Shown here one piece after another: positions 1 to 7,480 of a DNA stretch of 64,000 nucleotides (within the stretch, counting starts at the first letter, position 1; each line of letters opens with the position of its first letter). The DNA is taken from positions 124,001 to 188,000 of the forward strand of contig CAJTGB010000003.1 in assembly GCA_910575835.1 (NCBI GenBank), in the 5' to 3' direction. The DNA is from Lachnospiraceae bacterium (GTDB lineage: Bacteria > Bacillota > Clostridia > Lachnospirales > Lachnospiraceae). Made by a program: the position numbers and the translations under genes. The notes under the pieces are model-generated. The model was not told the DNA's origin and ran no database searches. It saw only the letters and a list, made by a program, of their open reading frames with translations.

Positions 1-1422
1 GAATATAACCGTAGGCCTGTATTCAAGAAGCAATTCCTCTATCTGGACTCTCGACAGCACGTCAATATAATTCAACGGCTCATCCCATATATAGAGATGC
101 GCCTGCTCGCACAGGCTCTTCGCCAGCAGCACCTTCTTCTTCTGCCCGGCGCTGTACTGGCTTATATCCTTCTCAAACTGTCCTCTCTCCAGATCCAGCT
201 TGCGAAGCACCGCCTTAAACAGGCTCTCCTCCAGCTCATACCTTTCGGTAAATTCCCTTAAGCCGCCCCGAAGATAAGATGTATCCTGGGAGACGTAAGA
301 GATCTTAAGCCCTGACCCGATCTGAAGCTTTCCTGTGTATTCAAGGTCCTCTCCGTTTAACAGCTTCAATACGCTGGACTTGCCGCATCCGTTTTTCCCT
401 GCAAGGCAGACGCGCTCGCCTTCCCGGATATCGAAACTGACCCCTGAGCATGCCGGCTTGCCGTCATAATAGACAGCAAGATCACTGATCTCTGCAAGCC
501 GGTCCGCATGATATGCCACCGGCCGGAGCTTAAGGACATCCATCGTCTCTACGTTCTTAAGAAGCTTCGACTTCTCCTCGATCGCCTGCTGCTGACGGTT
601 CTCCAACACCTTCGCCCGCTTCATCATCTTGGCGGCCTGATGGCCGATATGCCCTCTGTCAGGACGAAGCCCCGCTACTCTCTGTCCCTTCTTGCTCTTC
701 TCCACCTTCGCAGACCAGTCCGACGACTGCCTCGACGCGCGCTTCAACCTTTTAACCTCGGTCTCCAGCTTCTGATTCTGCGCCGCTTCCAGCCGGTCCC
801 TCGCCTCCTTGTTGGCATACCAGGAACTAAAATTCCCCTTCTGGACCTCAATATCCATCTTATTGATCGAGAGAATATGATCCACACAAGAATCCAGGAA
901 ATGCCGGTCGTGGGATACCAGTATGAATCCTTTCTTCCGGGACAGATATCCGGCGATCCTCTCCCTCGCTTCCGCATCCAGATGATTCGTCGGCTCGTCG
1001 ATCAGCAGGAAACGGTTCTCCGACAAAAACAGCATTGCAAGCAGCACCTTCGTCTGTTCCCCGTAACTTAAGGTACAAAACGGACGGTACAATACCTCCG
1101 CATCCACATCCAGAAGATTCAGCTCCCTGAAGATCTCCCACTCTTCCGTCTGCGGATTCAATTCTTCCAGGATCTCGAACACCATTCTGCCTTCATCCGC
1201 CACCTCGTAAGGGAAATAAACGAACTCTGCTCTGGACGAAATACTTCCCTGATACTCGTACCTGCCCAGCAAAAGATTCAGAAAAGTAGTCTTCCCCCGT
1301 CCGTTTCTCCCCACAAACCCCAGTTTCCAGTCCGTATCGATCCGAAAGGACACATTCTTAAATACCTCTTCATAATTTCCTTCATAAGAAAAACTCAAAT
1401 TCACAACATCTATCATTGACAT
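1..1422 (-). CDS. Lsa-like ABC-F ribosome protection ATPase (3' end beyond window)
   Basis: Soluble twin-ATPase ABC protein with no membrane segments. About 474 codons are visible; by comparison with Lsa proteins (about 498 residues) only the last ~25 are cut off by the window edge. Seen: Walker A GRNGRGKT (~38-45), signature LSYGEQ, Walker B LLIDEPTNHLD, a basic charged linker, second Walker A GKNGCGKS, second signature YSAGQ, and Walker B IWDEPLNYID at the edge. The N-terminal order and the DTDWKLGFVGRNGRGKTT block are typical of Lsa/Vga-type ABC-F proteins, which dislodge lincosamides, pleuromutilins or streptogramin A from the ribosome. Start ATG at 1422 lies 7 nt after AGGAGG (1430-1435). 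A leader peptide and terminator precede it (1551-1703), so expression is probably drug-inducible by attenuation. The exact drug range cannot be told from sequence. Confidence 0.88.
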   Translation of the reverse strand, partial: MSMIDVVNLSFSYEGNYEEVFKNVSFRIDTDWKLGFVGRNGRGKTTFLNLLLGRYEYQGSISSRAEFVYFPYEVADEGRMVFEILEELNPQTEEWEIFRELNLLDVDAEVLYRPFCTLSYGEQTKVLLAMLFLSENRFLLIDEPTNHLDAEARERIAGYLSRKKGFILVSHDRHFLDSCVDHILSINKMDIEVQKGNFSSWYANKEARDRLEAAQNQKLETEVKRLKRASRQSSDWSAKVEKSKKGQRVAGLRPDRGHIGHQAAKMMKRAKVLENRQQQAIEEKSKLLKNVETMDVLKLRPVAYHADRLAEISDLAVYYDGKPACSGVSFDIREGERVCLAGKNGCGKSSVLKLLNGEDLEYTGKLQIGSGLKISYVSQDTSYLRGGLREFTERYELEESLFKAVLRKLDLERGQFEKDISQYSAGQKKKVLLAKSLCEQAHLYIWDEPLNYIDVLSRVQIEELLLEYRPTVIF

Positions 1423-1460
1423 ATGCATACCTCCTGATAATCCGTATCCTGAAATATCCA

Positions 1461-1545
1461 GATAATAAGTAACCAGCCATATAGCCGAAAACTTTTTCAA
1501 TATAAGTAACCAGTCATATGGCCGGAAACTTTTTCAGTGTATCAG
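1461..1545. repeat. Tandem pair of ~38-bp imperfect repeats (dispersed family)
   Basis: Two adjacent copies (1461-1500 and 1501-1545) share the core AAGTAACCAG, then CATATRGCCG, then AAACTTTTTCA. Related sequence is seen again at 28288-28336 and 50640-50700. The copies lie in the untranslated leader between the attenuator and the ABC-F start. Function unknown; they may be an intergenic dispersed repeat. Confidence 0.5.
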
Positions 1546-1550
1546 ACACG

Positions 1551-1581
1551 AAAAAAAGCTGCAAGAAAGTCTCCTTACAGC
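1551..1581 (-). terminator. Intrinsic terminator/attenuator upstream of the ABC-F gene
   Basis: On the minus strand an 8-bp stem (GCUGUAAG with CUUGCAGC, one G-U pair; 1574-1581 with 1558-1565), an 8-nt loop and a run of seven U (1557-1551). It lies about 130 nt before the ABC-F start. The stop codon of the leader peptide (1575-1577) sits inside the 5' arm, so ribosomes on the leader can directly affect folding. This is the arrangement expected of an antibiotic-sensing attenuator. Confidence 0.75.
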
Positions 1582-1703
1582 CTCACGAAATACACACAAT
1601 ATGCCTCCGCCGCAGATACCGGAGCCATTGTACGTTCTATTTCCAGATGAATGGGTCTTAGGACTTTCCTGCTATCAGCACAACAAAAAGACGGTATCTT
1701 CAC
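1575..1703 (-). CDS. 42-residue leader peptide of the ABC-F attenuator
   Basis: GTG start at 1703 with AGGAGG (1709-1714) 5 nt upstream, then 42 codons to TAA at 1575-1577. The stop lies within the 5' arm of the terminator at 1551-1581. The peptide begins MKIPSFCCADSRK and ends AYCVYFVRL; I do not recognise it as a known resistance leader. Start-region bases 1693-1699 plus 1705-1709 are complementary to 1609-1620 within the same leader, leaving the GTG in the bulge, so an alternative fold could mask or expose initiation. By analogy with other ABC-F genes, a stalled ribosome here would probably prevent termination. Coding status is inferred from the ribosome site, the frame and the stop/terminator geometry. 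Confidence 0.65.
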   Translation of the reverse strand: MKIPSFCCADSRKVLRPIHLEIERTMAPVSAAEAYCVYFVRL

Positions 1704-1844
1704 CGCGGCCTCCTGTTATGCAGTTACCGTTACGATTAGCAAGAAATAATCCTCATCCTTCCATCTCCCATCTATCTATAAATATACCATAAATATGCCG
1801 AGCATCTTCCGCCGTCTATACGATCCGGCCTGTGCTCTTTAGAA

Positions 1845-1873
1845 AGAATATCACAGATTCATTCAAATATCAA
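1845..1873 (-). promoter_or_regulatory. Promoter of the ABC-F leader transcript
   Basis: Minus-strand TTGATA (1868-1873), 17-nt spacer, TATTCT (1845-1850). It lies just past the stop codon of the alkylation-repair gene and about 140 nt before the leader peptide, so the ABC-F gene appears to have its own promoter. Confidence 0.6.
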
Positions 1874-1877
1874 GAGC

Positions 1878-2573
1878 TTATTTTCTCTTCATCCTGCGGA
1901 TCTCTTCCTTCGTATCCGCGCTCACCTTCTTAGATTCCGTAATCTTCTGCAGAGATTTGTTGTAGGTAAAATCATCCAGAGAGCATCCTGACAAGAATGC
2001 AAGCGTTTCCTTCGGGAAGCTTAAGTAATAGATCGAGACCGCCCAGGCGACTGCCATCTTCACATAATAAGAGTCATATTGAACGGCATCCAACAGCCTG
2101 AACGCTTCTTCCATATGTACGCTGTCCACATAATAAAACAGTATCATGACTACGCCGAACCGTATCCCGTACTCCTCATCCGACTGCACATACGGCACTA
2201 TGAATTCCCACATCTCATCGGGATAATCCTTCGTTATCTTAAGCCCCGAACAAAAACTGTCGCACACAGACCAGTTATCGATCTTCGGAACAAACCATGC
2301 GATCCGTCTCTTGATCTCCTGAAGCGGTTCTCTCACATATCCGATCACCATCCCCTGAAGCATAGTCTCCTCAAAGCTTAAGTCCTGCGCCTTATCAAGA
2401 TAGTCCCGCCAATCTGACCGCGCGATCTGCTTCGCGATCTTACGGAGCCTGGGGAGCCGCACACCCAGAACGCTCTCTGAAGGGATGTTGGGAATCAGGC
2501 TGCTTGCAAACTTCTGGAAATCAGGCTCCGCCAATGATTCCAGAAGCTCTCTGATCTCATCATTCTCATTCAT
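1878..2573 (-). CDS. DNA alkylation repair protein (AlkD-like)
   Basis: Predicted DNA glycosylase of the AlkD/HEAT-like-repeat family, which removes bulky or cationic alkylated bases such as N3- and N7-alkylpurines. The 231 residues are all-helical with repeated aromatic/basic segments, match the usual ~230-residue length, and contain the family-like GVRLPRLRKIAKQI motif near residue 37 and DNWSVCDSFCSGLK (~100), where the conserved Trp-Asp lies. It is cytoplasmic. The gene follows the GreA gene in the same direction after 24 nt, so the two may be co-transcribed. No damage-response operator was seen. Family assignment is firm; substrate range is inferred. Confidence 0.85.
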   Translation of the reverse strand: MNENDEIRELLESLAEPDFQKFASSLIPNIPSESVLGVRLPRLRKIAKQIARSDWRDYLDKAQDLSFEETMLQGMVIGYVREPLQEIKRRIAWFVPKIDNWSVCDSFCSGLKITKDYPDEMWEFIVPYVQSDEEYGIRFGVVMILFYYVDSVHMEEAFRLLDAVQYDSYYVKMAVAWAVSIYYLSFPKETLAFLSGCSLDDFTYNKSLQKITESKKVSADTKEEIRRMKRK

Positions 2574-2597
2574 ATCTGTAATATCTGCCTTGTCCGA

Positions 2598-3107
2598 TCA
2601 ATATCTTCGCAATGTATCATTGGAGTCATCTGTTGTCTTGTCTATCTTCCTGATCACCACAAAATAGCCGTCCTCACCGTTCGTCTTCACCTTGACCCGG
2701 TCGCCCGCCTTATGGCCTCTGATCGCTCTGCCGAGCGGCGATTCAATGCTGATAAGTCCCTGCAGCGAATTCCCGCGCACACTGGTCACCAAACGGTAGG
2801 TCTCCGTCTCGTCGTCATCTTCAAAATAAATATCCACCGTATTGTTGATCCCCACTTCATCGTCCTTCGACGTATCCGATACGATCCTCGCATGTTTCAG
2901 CATCTTCTCCAGATACCGGATGCGGCTTTCGTTGCGGTTCTTATCCTGCTTCGCCGCCTTGTATTCGAAATTCTCACTTAAGTCACCCTGTGCACGGGCC
3001 TCCTTGACCGCTTCCAGCTCCTTCTTGCGAACTACCAGTTTCCTGTATTCGATCTCCTCTTTGATCTTCTGCACATCGCTTCGCGTCAATTGCTCTCCCA
3101 AAAACAC
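2598..3107 (-). CDS. GreA/GreB family transcription elongation factor
   Basis: Transcript-cleavage factor that rescues backtracked RNA polymerase. Residues 1-75 form the N-terminal coiled coil, with the acidic tip motif GDLSENFEYKAAK (~41-53) that stimulates polymerase cleavage. The C-terminal FKBP-like domain includes SIESPLGRAIRGHKAGDRVKV (~120-140, ending in the usual GDxVxV strand). At 169 residues it is slightly longer than typical GreA (~158) because of an extended C-terminal tail. It could be a second GreA paralogue rather than the housekeeping copy; one gene cannot settle that. The alkylation-repair gene lies just downstream. Confidence 0.9.
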   Translation of the reverse strand: MFLGEQLTRSDVQKIKEEIEYRKLVVRKKELEAVKEARAQGDLSENFEYKAAKQDKNRNESRIRYLEKMLKHARIVSDTSKDDEVGINNTVDIYFEDDDETETYRLVTSVRGNSLQGLISIESPLGRAIRGHKAGDRVKVKTNGEDGYFVVIRKIDKTTDDSNDTLRRY

Positions 3108-3197
3108 CGCCCCCTTATCTTATCCAACTATGGTTCATCATTATACACTTATCTGAAGAATTTTTCTATAATTATTCAGATTATTTTTATCGGTGTT

Positions 3198-4004
3198 TTA
3201 AATGTACATTATAAATGCTATAAGCAGATCCTTAATCGGTTTCCACAAGTGCGGATTCGTCTCTTCAAGGAACCGTTCTATCTGCGAGGCGGTAGTTATT
3301 CCCCGTTCATAGACCAGGCAATGCGTTCCCTTTACAGTCTCGCCGATCGCCGTCTTCCCCGAGGCGTACACCCCTGCCGCGATCTCCTTTCCGATCGCCG
3401 CCGAACCGGCGCTATAGTACCCCACCGCCGTCGCTCCGCATGCAAGCACACCTACGGCGAGCGCTCCCCATGCGGCAAGCCCGAACGCGAATGCTCCTAT
3501 CGAGAGCAGCCCGATTGCTGTCGCTCCAAAACTGATAATTCCAAAAGAACAAGCTCCAAGGCTGACCACGCCTATCGCAATATTTCCGATGGCTATGATT
3601 CCCTTGGCCACTCCCTCCCTTCCCAACTGCCTGGAGAACCGGATAGATACGAGCGGTATCCCTGCGATCCTGGTCTTACTGGTGTATTCATATCCTCTGA
3701 TATATCTGGCAAGCTCATCCACTTTCTTTTCAAGTCTTGCGTTCTCCTCATTGTTCTCATCAACCGTATTCTTCCCATATGATCTGCTTTGACAGAGATC
3801 CTCATCCTGATAATCCTTCAGAAGATAATCCAGGCTGACGCCGAAGAGCTCCGATATCGCAATTAGTTTGGATATCTCCGGCATGCTGCTTCCGGCCTCC
3901 CACTTGCTGACTGACTGTCTGGTAATGCCAAGCCTGTCCGCAAGCTGCTCCTGAGACATTCCCAGCTTCTTTCTCTGTATTATAAGTTTTCCTGCCAGAT
4001 TCAT
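3198..4004 (-). CDS. XRE-type regulator with C-terminal Gly-pentad repeat domain
   Basis: Residues 1-60 (from the ATG at 4004) are a classical helix-turn-helix: KKLGMSQEQLADRLGITRQSVSKWE. A charged linker is followed by roughly 14 consecutive five-residue units with Gly every fifth position (units such as IAIGN, VSLGA, ISFGA, TAIGL, FAFGL). The regular pentad spacing suggests a beta-solenoid or a membrane-associated repeat. An in-frame start at 4049 adds 15 residues, but the ATG at 4004 begins exactly at the helix-turn-helix and follows a purine-rich AGGCAGG. Target genes are unknown; it lies alone between the GreA gene and a decayed region. DNA binding is well supported; the repeat domain's role is unknown. 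Confidence 0.8.
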   Translation of the reverse strand: MNLAGKLIIQRKKLGMSQEQLADRLGITRQSVSKWEAGSSMPEISKLIAISELFGVSLDYLLKDYQDEDLCQSRSYGKNTVDENNEENARLEKKVDELARYIRGYEYTSKTRIAGIPLVSIRFSRQLGREGVAKGIIAIGNIAIGVVSLGACSFGIISFGATAIGLLSIGAFAFGLAAWGALAVGVLACGATAVGYYSAGSAAIGKEIAAGVYASGKTAIGETVKGTHCLVYERGITTASQIERFLEETNPHLWKPIKDLLIAFIMYI

Positions 4005-4229
4005 CTGTACTACCTGCCTTTCTGATTCCTGTCCGGCTGACTGCTGCAAAACCGCTTCCCGGAGTCTGCCTTATGCTGACATTTTACCTCTGATCCCATA
4101 AAAACACAAGAAAACGGCACTTGGAAATTTGTCAACTAGCAGTTGCAACCGCCTGTTTACAAGGCTTTTCTGCCCTCACACCGATACTCCAAGATATCCC
4201 CTGGCTGACGATCCAGCATTTGGGCCAAG

Positions 4230-4286
4230 CGGTATCAGCCTTATAAGAAGTGGAATGAGCGATTGATACATCTGTTTTTGAAATAA
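4230..4286 (+). pseudogene. 3'-terminal remnant of an aldehyde dehydrogenase gene
   Basis: These 57 bases encode the final 18 residues plus stop of an aldehyde dehydrogenase, RYQPYKKWNE then RLIHLFLK. They match the last 57 bases of the intact gene at 29681-29737 with only about 8-9 base differences, mostly conservative. Homology stops abruptly upstream (in-frame stop eight codons before). This is a scar of a lost second dehydrogenase gene or of a duplication and deletion. No other part of that gene is visible in 4005-4461. Confidence 0.7.
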
Positions 4287-4312
4287 ATCGTCGCAGGAAA
4301 ACGGGTTGTCTG

Positions 4313-4438
4313 TCAGATGTGGCTCCAGGTCATCTTCGGATTCACCGTCTTCTTTTTCTGAGTTACCTTTGGCTTTTCCATTTGAAAAACGCCCAGCGTT
4401 TCGTTAACAGCATTCTTAAACGTTACGTGGGCTGTCGG
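4313..4438 (-). other. Short open frame, possible second gene remnant
   Basis: A 41-codon frame without a convincing start runs to TGA at 4313-4315 and ends KKKTVNPKMTWSHI. I do not recognise it. It sits next to the dehydrogenase remnant in an otherwise gene-free stretch (4005-4461), which suggests the whole gap is the ruin of deleted genes. It may equally be chance. Confidence 0.2.
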
Positions 4439-4461
4439 CTACACAAACCGTATGCTTCGGA

Positions 4462-4872
4462 TCAACATACAGGCTTCATCAGATCCGCCAATGTAATTCC
4501 ATCAAAATAGGCATTGGTAAGCCTGTAGAACTCTGTCCACATCGGTAATGTCCTGCAGCCCTCGGCACGCTCACAGATATCTGCCTCACAGCCAAGACAT
4601 GCCACCGGCGCAAGATCCCCTTCCGTAAGGCGTAAGATGTCCCCGACACGGATATCTGACGGCCGGACCGCCAGGCGGTAACCGCCGCCCTTCCCCTGAA
4701 GTCCTTCAATCATCTTATTCTTCGTCAGTACCGGAAGAATGCGCTCCAGATATTTCAAAGAAATCTCCTGTCTTTTTGCTACTTCTTTCATGGGGACATA
4801 ACCTTTTCCATCATTCTCTGCCAGATCGATCATCACCCGAAGCGCATATCTGCCTTTCGTTGAAATCATCAT
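4462..4872 (-). CDS. Rrf2 family regulator (IscR/CymR-like)
   Basis: 136-residue winged-helix regulator beginning MISTKGRYALRVMIDLA, the Rrf2 hallmark, with recognition helix around EISLKYLERILPVL and wing GLQGKGGGYRLA. It carries a cysteine cluster CLGC-x4-C-x5-C (~92-105) resembling the [2Fe-2S] ligands of IscR, which CymR lacks. Cysteine synthase and O-acetylhomoserine sulfhydrylase lie directly upstream in the same direction, so a role in sulfur or Fe-S supply control is likely. A 25-bp palindrome at the promoter of that block (7248-7272) is the best candidate operator. Whether it senses a cluster or cysteine-synthase metabolites cannot be decided here. Confidence 0.85.
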   Translation of the reverse strand: MMISTKGRYALRVMIDLAENDGKGYVPMKEVAKRQEISLKYLERILPVLTKNKMIEGLQGKGGGYRLAVRPSDIRVGDILRLTEGDLAPVACLGCEADICERAEGCRTLPMWTEFYRLTNAYFDGITLADLMKPVC

Positions 4873-4978
4873 CCCGATCCCCCCCTCCTAAAAGACTACA
4901 TAAATAACAGTAGCGAGTGCAAAATTCACTATTAATTACGCAATGCCGTGCTAATGCCTGCAGGCTGCATGGCTTTTC

Positions 4979-5911
4979 CTACTCTGCGAACAGAGGGGTA
5001 GACAGATATCTGTCCCCTGTATCCGGCAGAAGCACCACGATTGTTTTCCCCTCATTCTCAGGACGCTTCGCCTGCTCCACTGCCGCGAAAACCGCCGCGC
5101 CGGAAGAGATGCCTACAAGCACGCCTTCTCTCCTGCCGACAAGCCTTCCTGCCGCAAATGCGTCTTCATCGGAGACCGGCATGACCTCGTCATAGATTGC
5201 CGTATTCAGGACTTCGGGAACAAAGCCCGCGCCAATCCCCTGAATCTTATGAGGCCCCGCCTCCCCGCCGGAGAGTACGGCAGAGGAAGCCGGCTCTACA
5301 GCAACAATCCTGACAGAAGGCTTCTTTGATTTGAGATACTCGCCGACACCGGTTATAGTTCCGCCGGTTCCCGCACCCGCGACAAAGATATCCACTTCCC
5401 CGTCCGTATCCTCGTAGATCTCCGGGCCTGTGCCCGTCCTGTGCGCTTTTGGATTGGCAGGATTCACGAACTGCCCGGGAAGAAAGCTTCCTGGAATCTC
5501 AGCAGCCAGCTCCTCCGCTTTAGCAATGGCGCCCTTCATCCCCCCCGCGCCTTCGGTCAGCACCAGTTCGGCGCCGTAGGCTTTCATAAGCTGACGCCGT
5601 TCCACGGACATCGTCTCAGGCATGACAATGATGATCCTGTACCCCCGCGCTGCGGCGACAGCGGCAAGGCCAATCCCCGTATTGCCGGAGGTCGGTTCGA
5701 TAATGACCGAACCCGGCCCTAATCTCCCTGTTCTTTCCGCTTCCTCGATCATCATCTTCGCCACACGGTCCTTGACGGAGCCCGCCGGATTCAGGTATTC
5801 AAGCTTCGCAAGGATTCTTGCCTTCAGATGACAGGCTTCTTCTATATGAGTCAGTTCCAGAAGCGGCGTTCTGCCGATCAGTTGATCGACGGATGTATAT
5901 ATATTGGACAT
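4979..5911 (-). CDS. cysK: Cysteine synthase A (O-acetylserine sulfhydrylase)
   Basis: PLP enzyme joining O-acetylserine and sulfide to give cysteine. Seen: PLP lysine in NPAGSVKDR (~K47), substrate loop PTSGNTGIG (~73-81), phosphate-binding [10 protein letters not shown] (~179-188) and C-terminal ISSGAA. The 310-residue length is standard for CysK. RBS GGAGG lies 8 nt before the ATG. The gene follows the O-acetylhomoserine enzyme by 29 nt, so both share the promoter at 7273-7301; the Rrf2 gene follows after about 106 nt. No fused regulatory domain is present. Confidence 0.95.
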   Translation of the reverse strand: MSNIYTSVDQLIGRTPLLELTHIEEACHLKARILAKLEYLNPAGSVKDRVAKMMIEEAERTGRLGPGSVIIEPTSGNTGIGLAAVAAARGYRIIIVMPETMSVERRQLMKAYGAELVLTEGAGGMKGAIAKAEELAAEIPGSFLPGQFVNPANPKAHRTGTGPEIYEDTDGEVDIFVAGAGTGGTITGVGEYLKSKKPSVRIVAVEPASSAVLSGGEAGPHKIQGIGAGFVPEVLNTAIYDEVMPVSDEDAFAAGRLVGRREGVLVGISSGAAVFAAVEQAKRPENEGKTIVVLLPDTGDRYLSTPLFAE

Positions 5912-5940
5912 AACATTCCCTCCTATTCAACGAATCCTTA

Positions 5941-7224
5941 TTACTTTACTGCATCGAAACCGCCCTGCAGATCGGCTATGATATCATCTATGTGCTCCGT
6001 ACCGACAGACAGCCGGATCGTATTCGGCTTAATCCCCTGATCCGCAAGTTCTTCCTTCGTAAGCTGACTGTGAGTCGTGGTCGCCGGGTGGATAACCAGG
6101 CTCTTCACATCGGCAACATTGGCAAGCAGCGAGAAGATCTTCAGACTGTCAATAAACTTATGGGCTTCCTCCACGCCGCCCCCGATCTCAAATGTAAAGA
6201 TCGAACCGCCTCCATCAGGGAAATATCTCTGATACAGCTCATGATCCGGATGATCCTTAAGGGAGGGATGATTCACCTTCTCGACCTGCGGATGCGCCGC
6301 AAGAAATTCCACAACCTTCGCCGTATTAGCCGCATGCCGTTCCAACCGCAGGGATAATGTCTCTATCCCCTGCAGAAGCAGGAATGCCGCGAAGGGAGAA
6401 ATCGCCGCGCCTGTATCACGGAGCAGAATCGCACGGATATAGGTCACAAATGCCGCCGGTCCCGCCGCTTTCACAAAGGATACACCGTGATAGCTCGGAT
6501 TGGGTTCGGCAATCGCCGGATATCTTCCTGAAGCGCTCCAGTCAAACCTGCCCGAATCAACGATGATACCCCCAAGAGTCGTACCGTGGCCTCCAAGGAA
6601 CTTCGTTGCCGAATGTACGACGATATCTGCACCATGCTCAATAGGACGGATCAGATAAGGCGTACCAAAAGTATTGTCTACGACCAAAGGCAGGCCATGC
6701 TTATGCGCAAGCTCTGCAAGCGCGTCAATATCCGGAATATCACTGTTCGGATTGCCAAGCGTCTCTATGTAAATCGCTCTTGTGTGATCCTGAATGGCTG
6801 CTTCCACCTCATCAAGATCATGAATGTTAACGAAGCTGGCTGTAATTCCGAACGCCGGAAGCGTGTGCGCCAGCAGATTGTAGCTGCCTCCGTATATGGT
6901 CTTCTGTGCAACAAAATGACCGCCGTTCTGCCCCAGGGCTTCCAGCGTATATGTAATCGCCGCCGCTCCGGAGGCAAGAGCCAGAGCCGCCGCTCCGCCT
7001 TCCAGAGCCGCCACACGCTGTTCCAGCACATCCTGCGTGGAGTTTGTCAGTCTTCCGTAGATATTGCCGGCATCGGCAAGGCCAAAACGGGCCGCCGCAT
7101 GAGCCGAGTCTTTGAATACATAGGAAGTAGTCGCGTAAATCGGCACTGCGCGGGCGTCAGTTGCCGGGTCAGGATTCTCCTGGCCTACATGGAGTTGTAA
7201 AGTTTCAAATCTGTAATCAGGCAT
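5941..7224 (-). CDS. O-acetylhomoserine sulfhydrylase (PLP, Cys/Met metabolism family)
   Basis: Converts O-acetylhomoserine plus sulfide (or methanethiol) to homocysteine (or methionine). The ATG at 7224 follows AAAGGAGA by 7 nt and begins MPDYRFETLQLHVGQENPDP, the family's usual start; the longer frame to 7284 would run back through the operator. Seen: GRLTNSTQD (~55), the aspartate/aromatic PLP pocket, VDNTFGTPYL (~180), PLP lysine in VVHSATKFLGGHGT (~206), and C-terminal RLSVGTEHIDDIIADL. At 427 residues it has the extra loop of O-acetylhomoserine enzymes rather than the shorter cystathionine lyases. First gene of the sulfur operon with cysK. Confidence 0.93.
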   Translation of the reverse strand: MPDYRFETLQLHVGQENPDPATDARAVPIYATTSYVFKDSAHAAARFGLADAGNIYGRLTNSTQDVLEQRVAALEGGAAALALASGAAAITYTLEALGQNGGHFVAQKTIYGGSYNLLAHTLPAFGITASFVNIHDLDEVEAAIQDHTRAIYIETLGNPNSDIPDIDALAELAHKHGLPLVVDNTFGTPYLIRPIEHGADIVVHSATKFLGGHGTTLGGIIVDSGRFDWSASGRYPAIAEPNPSYHGVSFVKAAGPAAFVTYIRAILLRDTGAAISPFAAFLLLQGIETLSLRLERHAANTAKVVEFLAAHPQVEKVNHPSLKDHPDHELYQRYFPDGGGSIFTFEIGGGVEEAHKFIDSLKIFSLLANVADVKSLVIHPATTTHSQLTKEELADQGIKPNTIRLSVGTEHIDDIIADLQGGFDAVK

Positions 7225-7247
7225 AATGGTGTCTCCTTTCGCTTTCC

Positions 7248-7272
7248 AATACCTACCATTTAGGTTGGTATT
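7248..7272. promoter_or_regulatory. 25-bp palindromic operator, candidate Rrf2 site
   Basis: Inverted repeat with arms AATACCTACC and GGTTGGTATT (9 of 10 positions complementary) around ATTTA. It lies immediately downstream of the -10 box (7273-7278), covering the transcription start, so binding would repress. The neighbouring Rrf2 regulator is the obvious candidate protein. Confidence 0.65.
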
Positions 7273-7301
7273 AGTATATTCCACATTTCACCATATGTCA
7301 A
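7273..7301 (-). promoter_or_regulatory. Promoter of the sulfur operon
   Basis: Minus-strand TTGACA (7296-7301), 17-nt spacer, TATACT (7273-7278): near-consensus sigma-A promoter for the O-acetylhomoserine sulfhydrylase and cysK genes. Confidence 0.8.
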
Positions 7302-7480
7302 GAGCAGATTCATGAAATATTCTTACACAACTCTGTGAAATCGTAACAGTTCAGATACCTTCACTGTTACAGGCATCCGGCCATTAAAAATCGCTTGATA
7401 CGGCGGCTGCATATATTGAATATCTGTACGGAACCGCCGGTACGCTGAAGCATTGACAGCAGATGTTATCACCTTTCTTT

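Noticed and set aside
1601-1792. 63-residue plus-strand frame in the ABC-F leader
   Set aside because: No RBS; overlaps the leader peptide on the other strand, which has an ideal start and stop/terminator geometry.
3090-3782. 230-residue plus-strand open frame across the XRE gene
   Set aside because: It mirrors the Gly-repeat codons of the real minus-strand regulator and lacks any domain.
4319-4510. 63-residue plus-strand frame between remnant and Rrf2 gene
   Set aside because: No RBS, no recognisable domain, and its end runs into the Rrf2 coding sequence.
6586-7200. 204-residue plus-strand frame opposite O-acetylhomoserine sulfhydrylase
   Set aside because: Shadow of a well-supported PLP enzyme; no ribosome site or family match.
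7302-7480. Riboswitch (SAM or similar) near the sulfur operon
   Set aside because: The promoter is only about 40 nt from the start codon, leaving no room for a leader; no SAM-box motif was seen.
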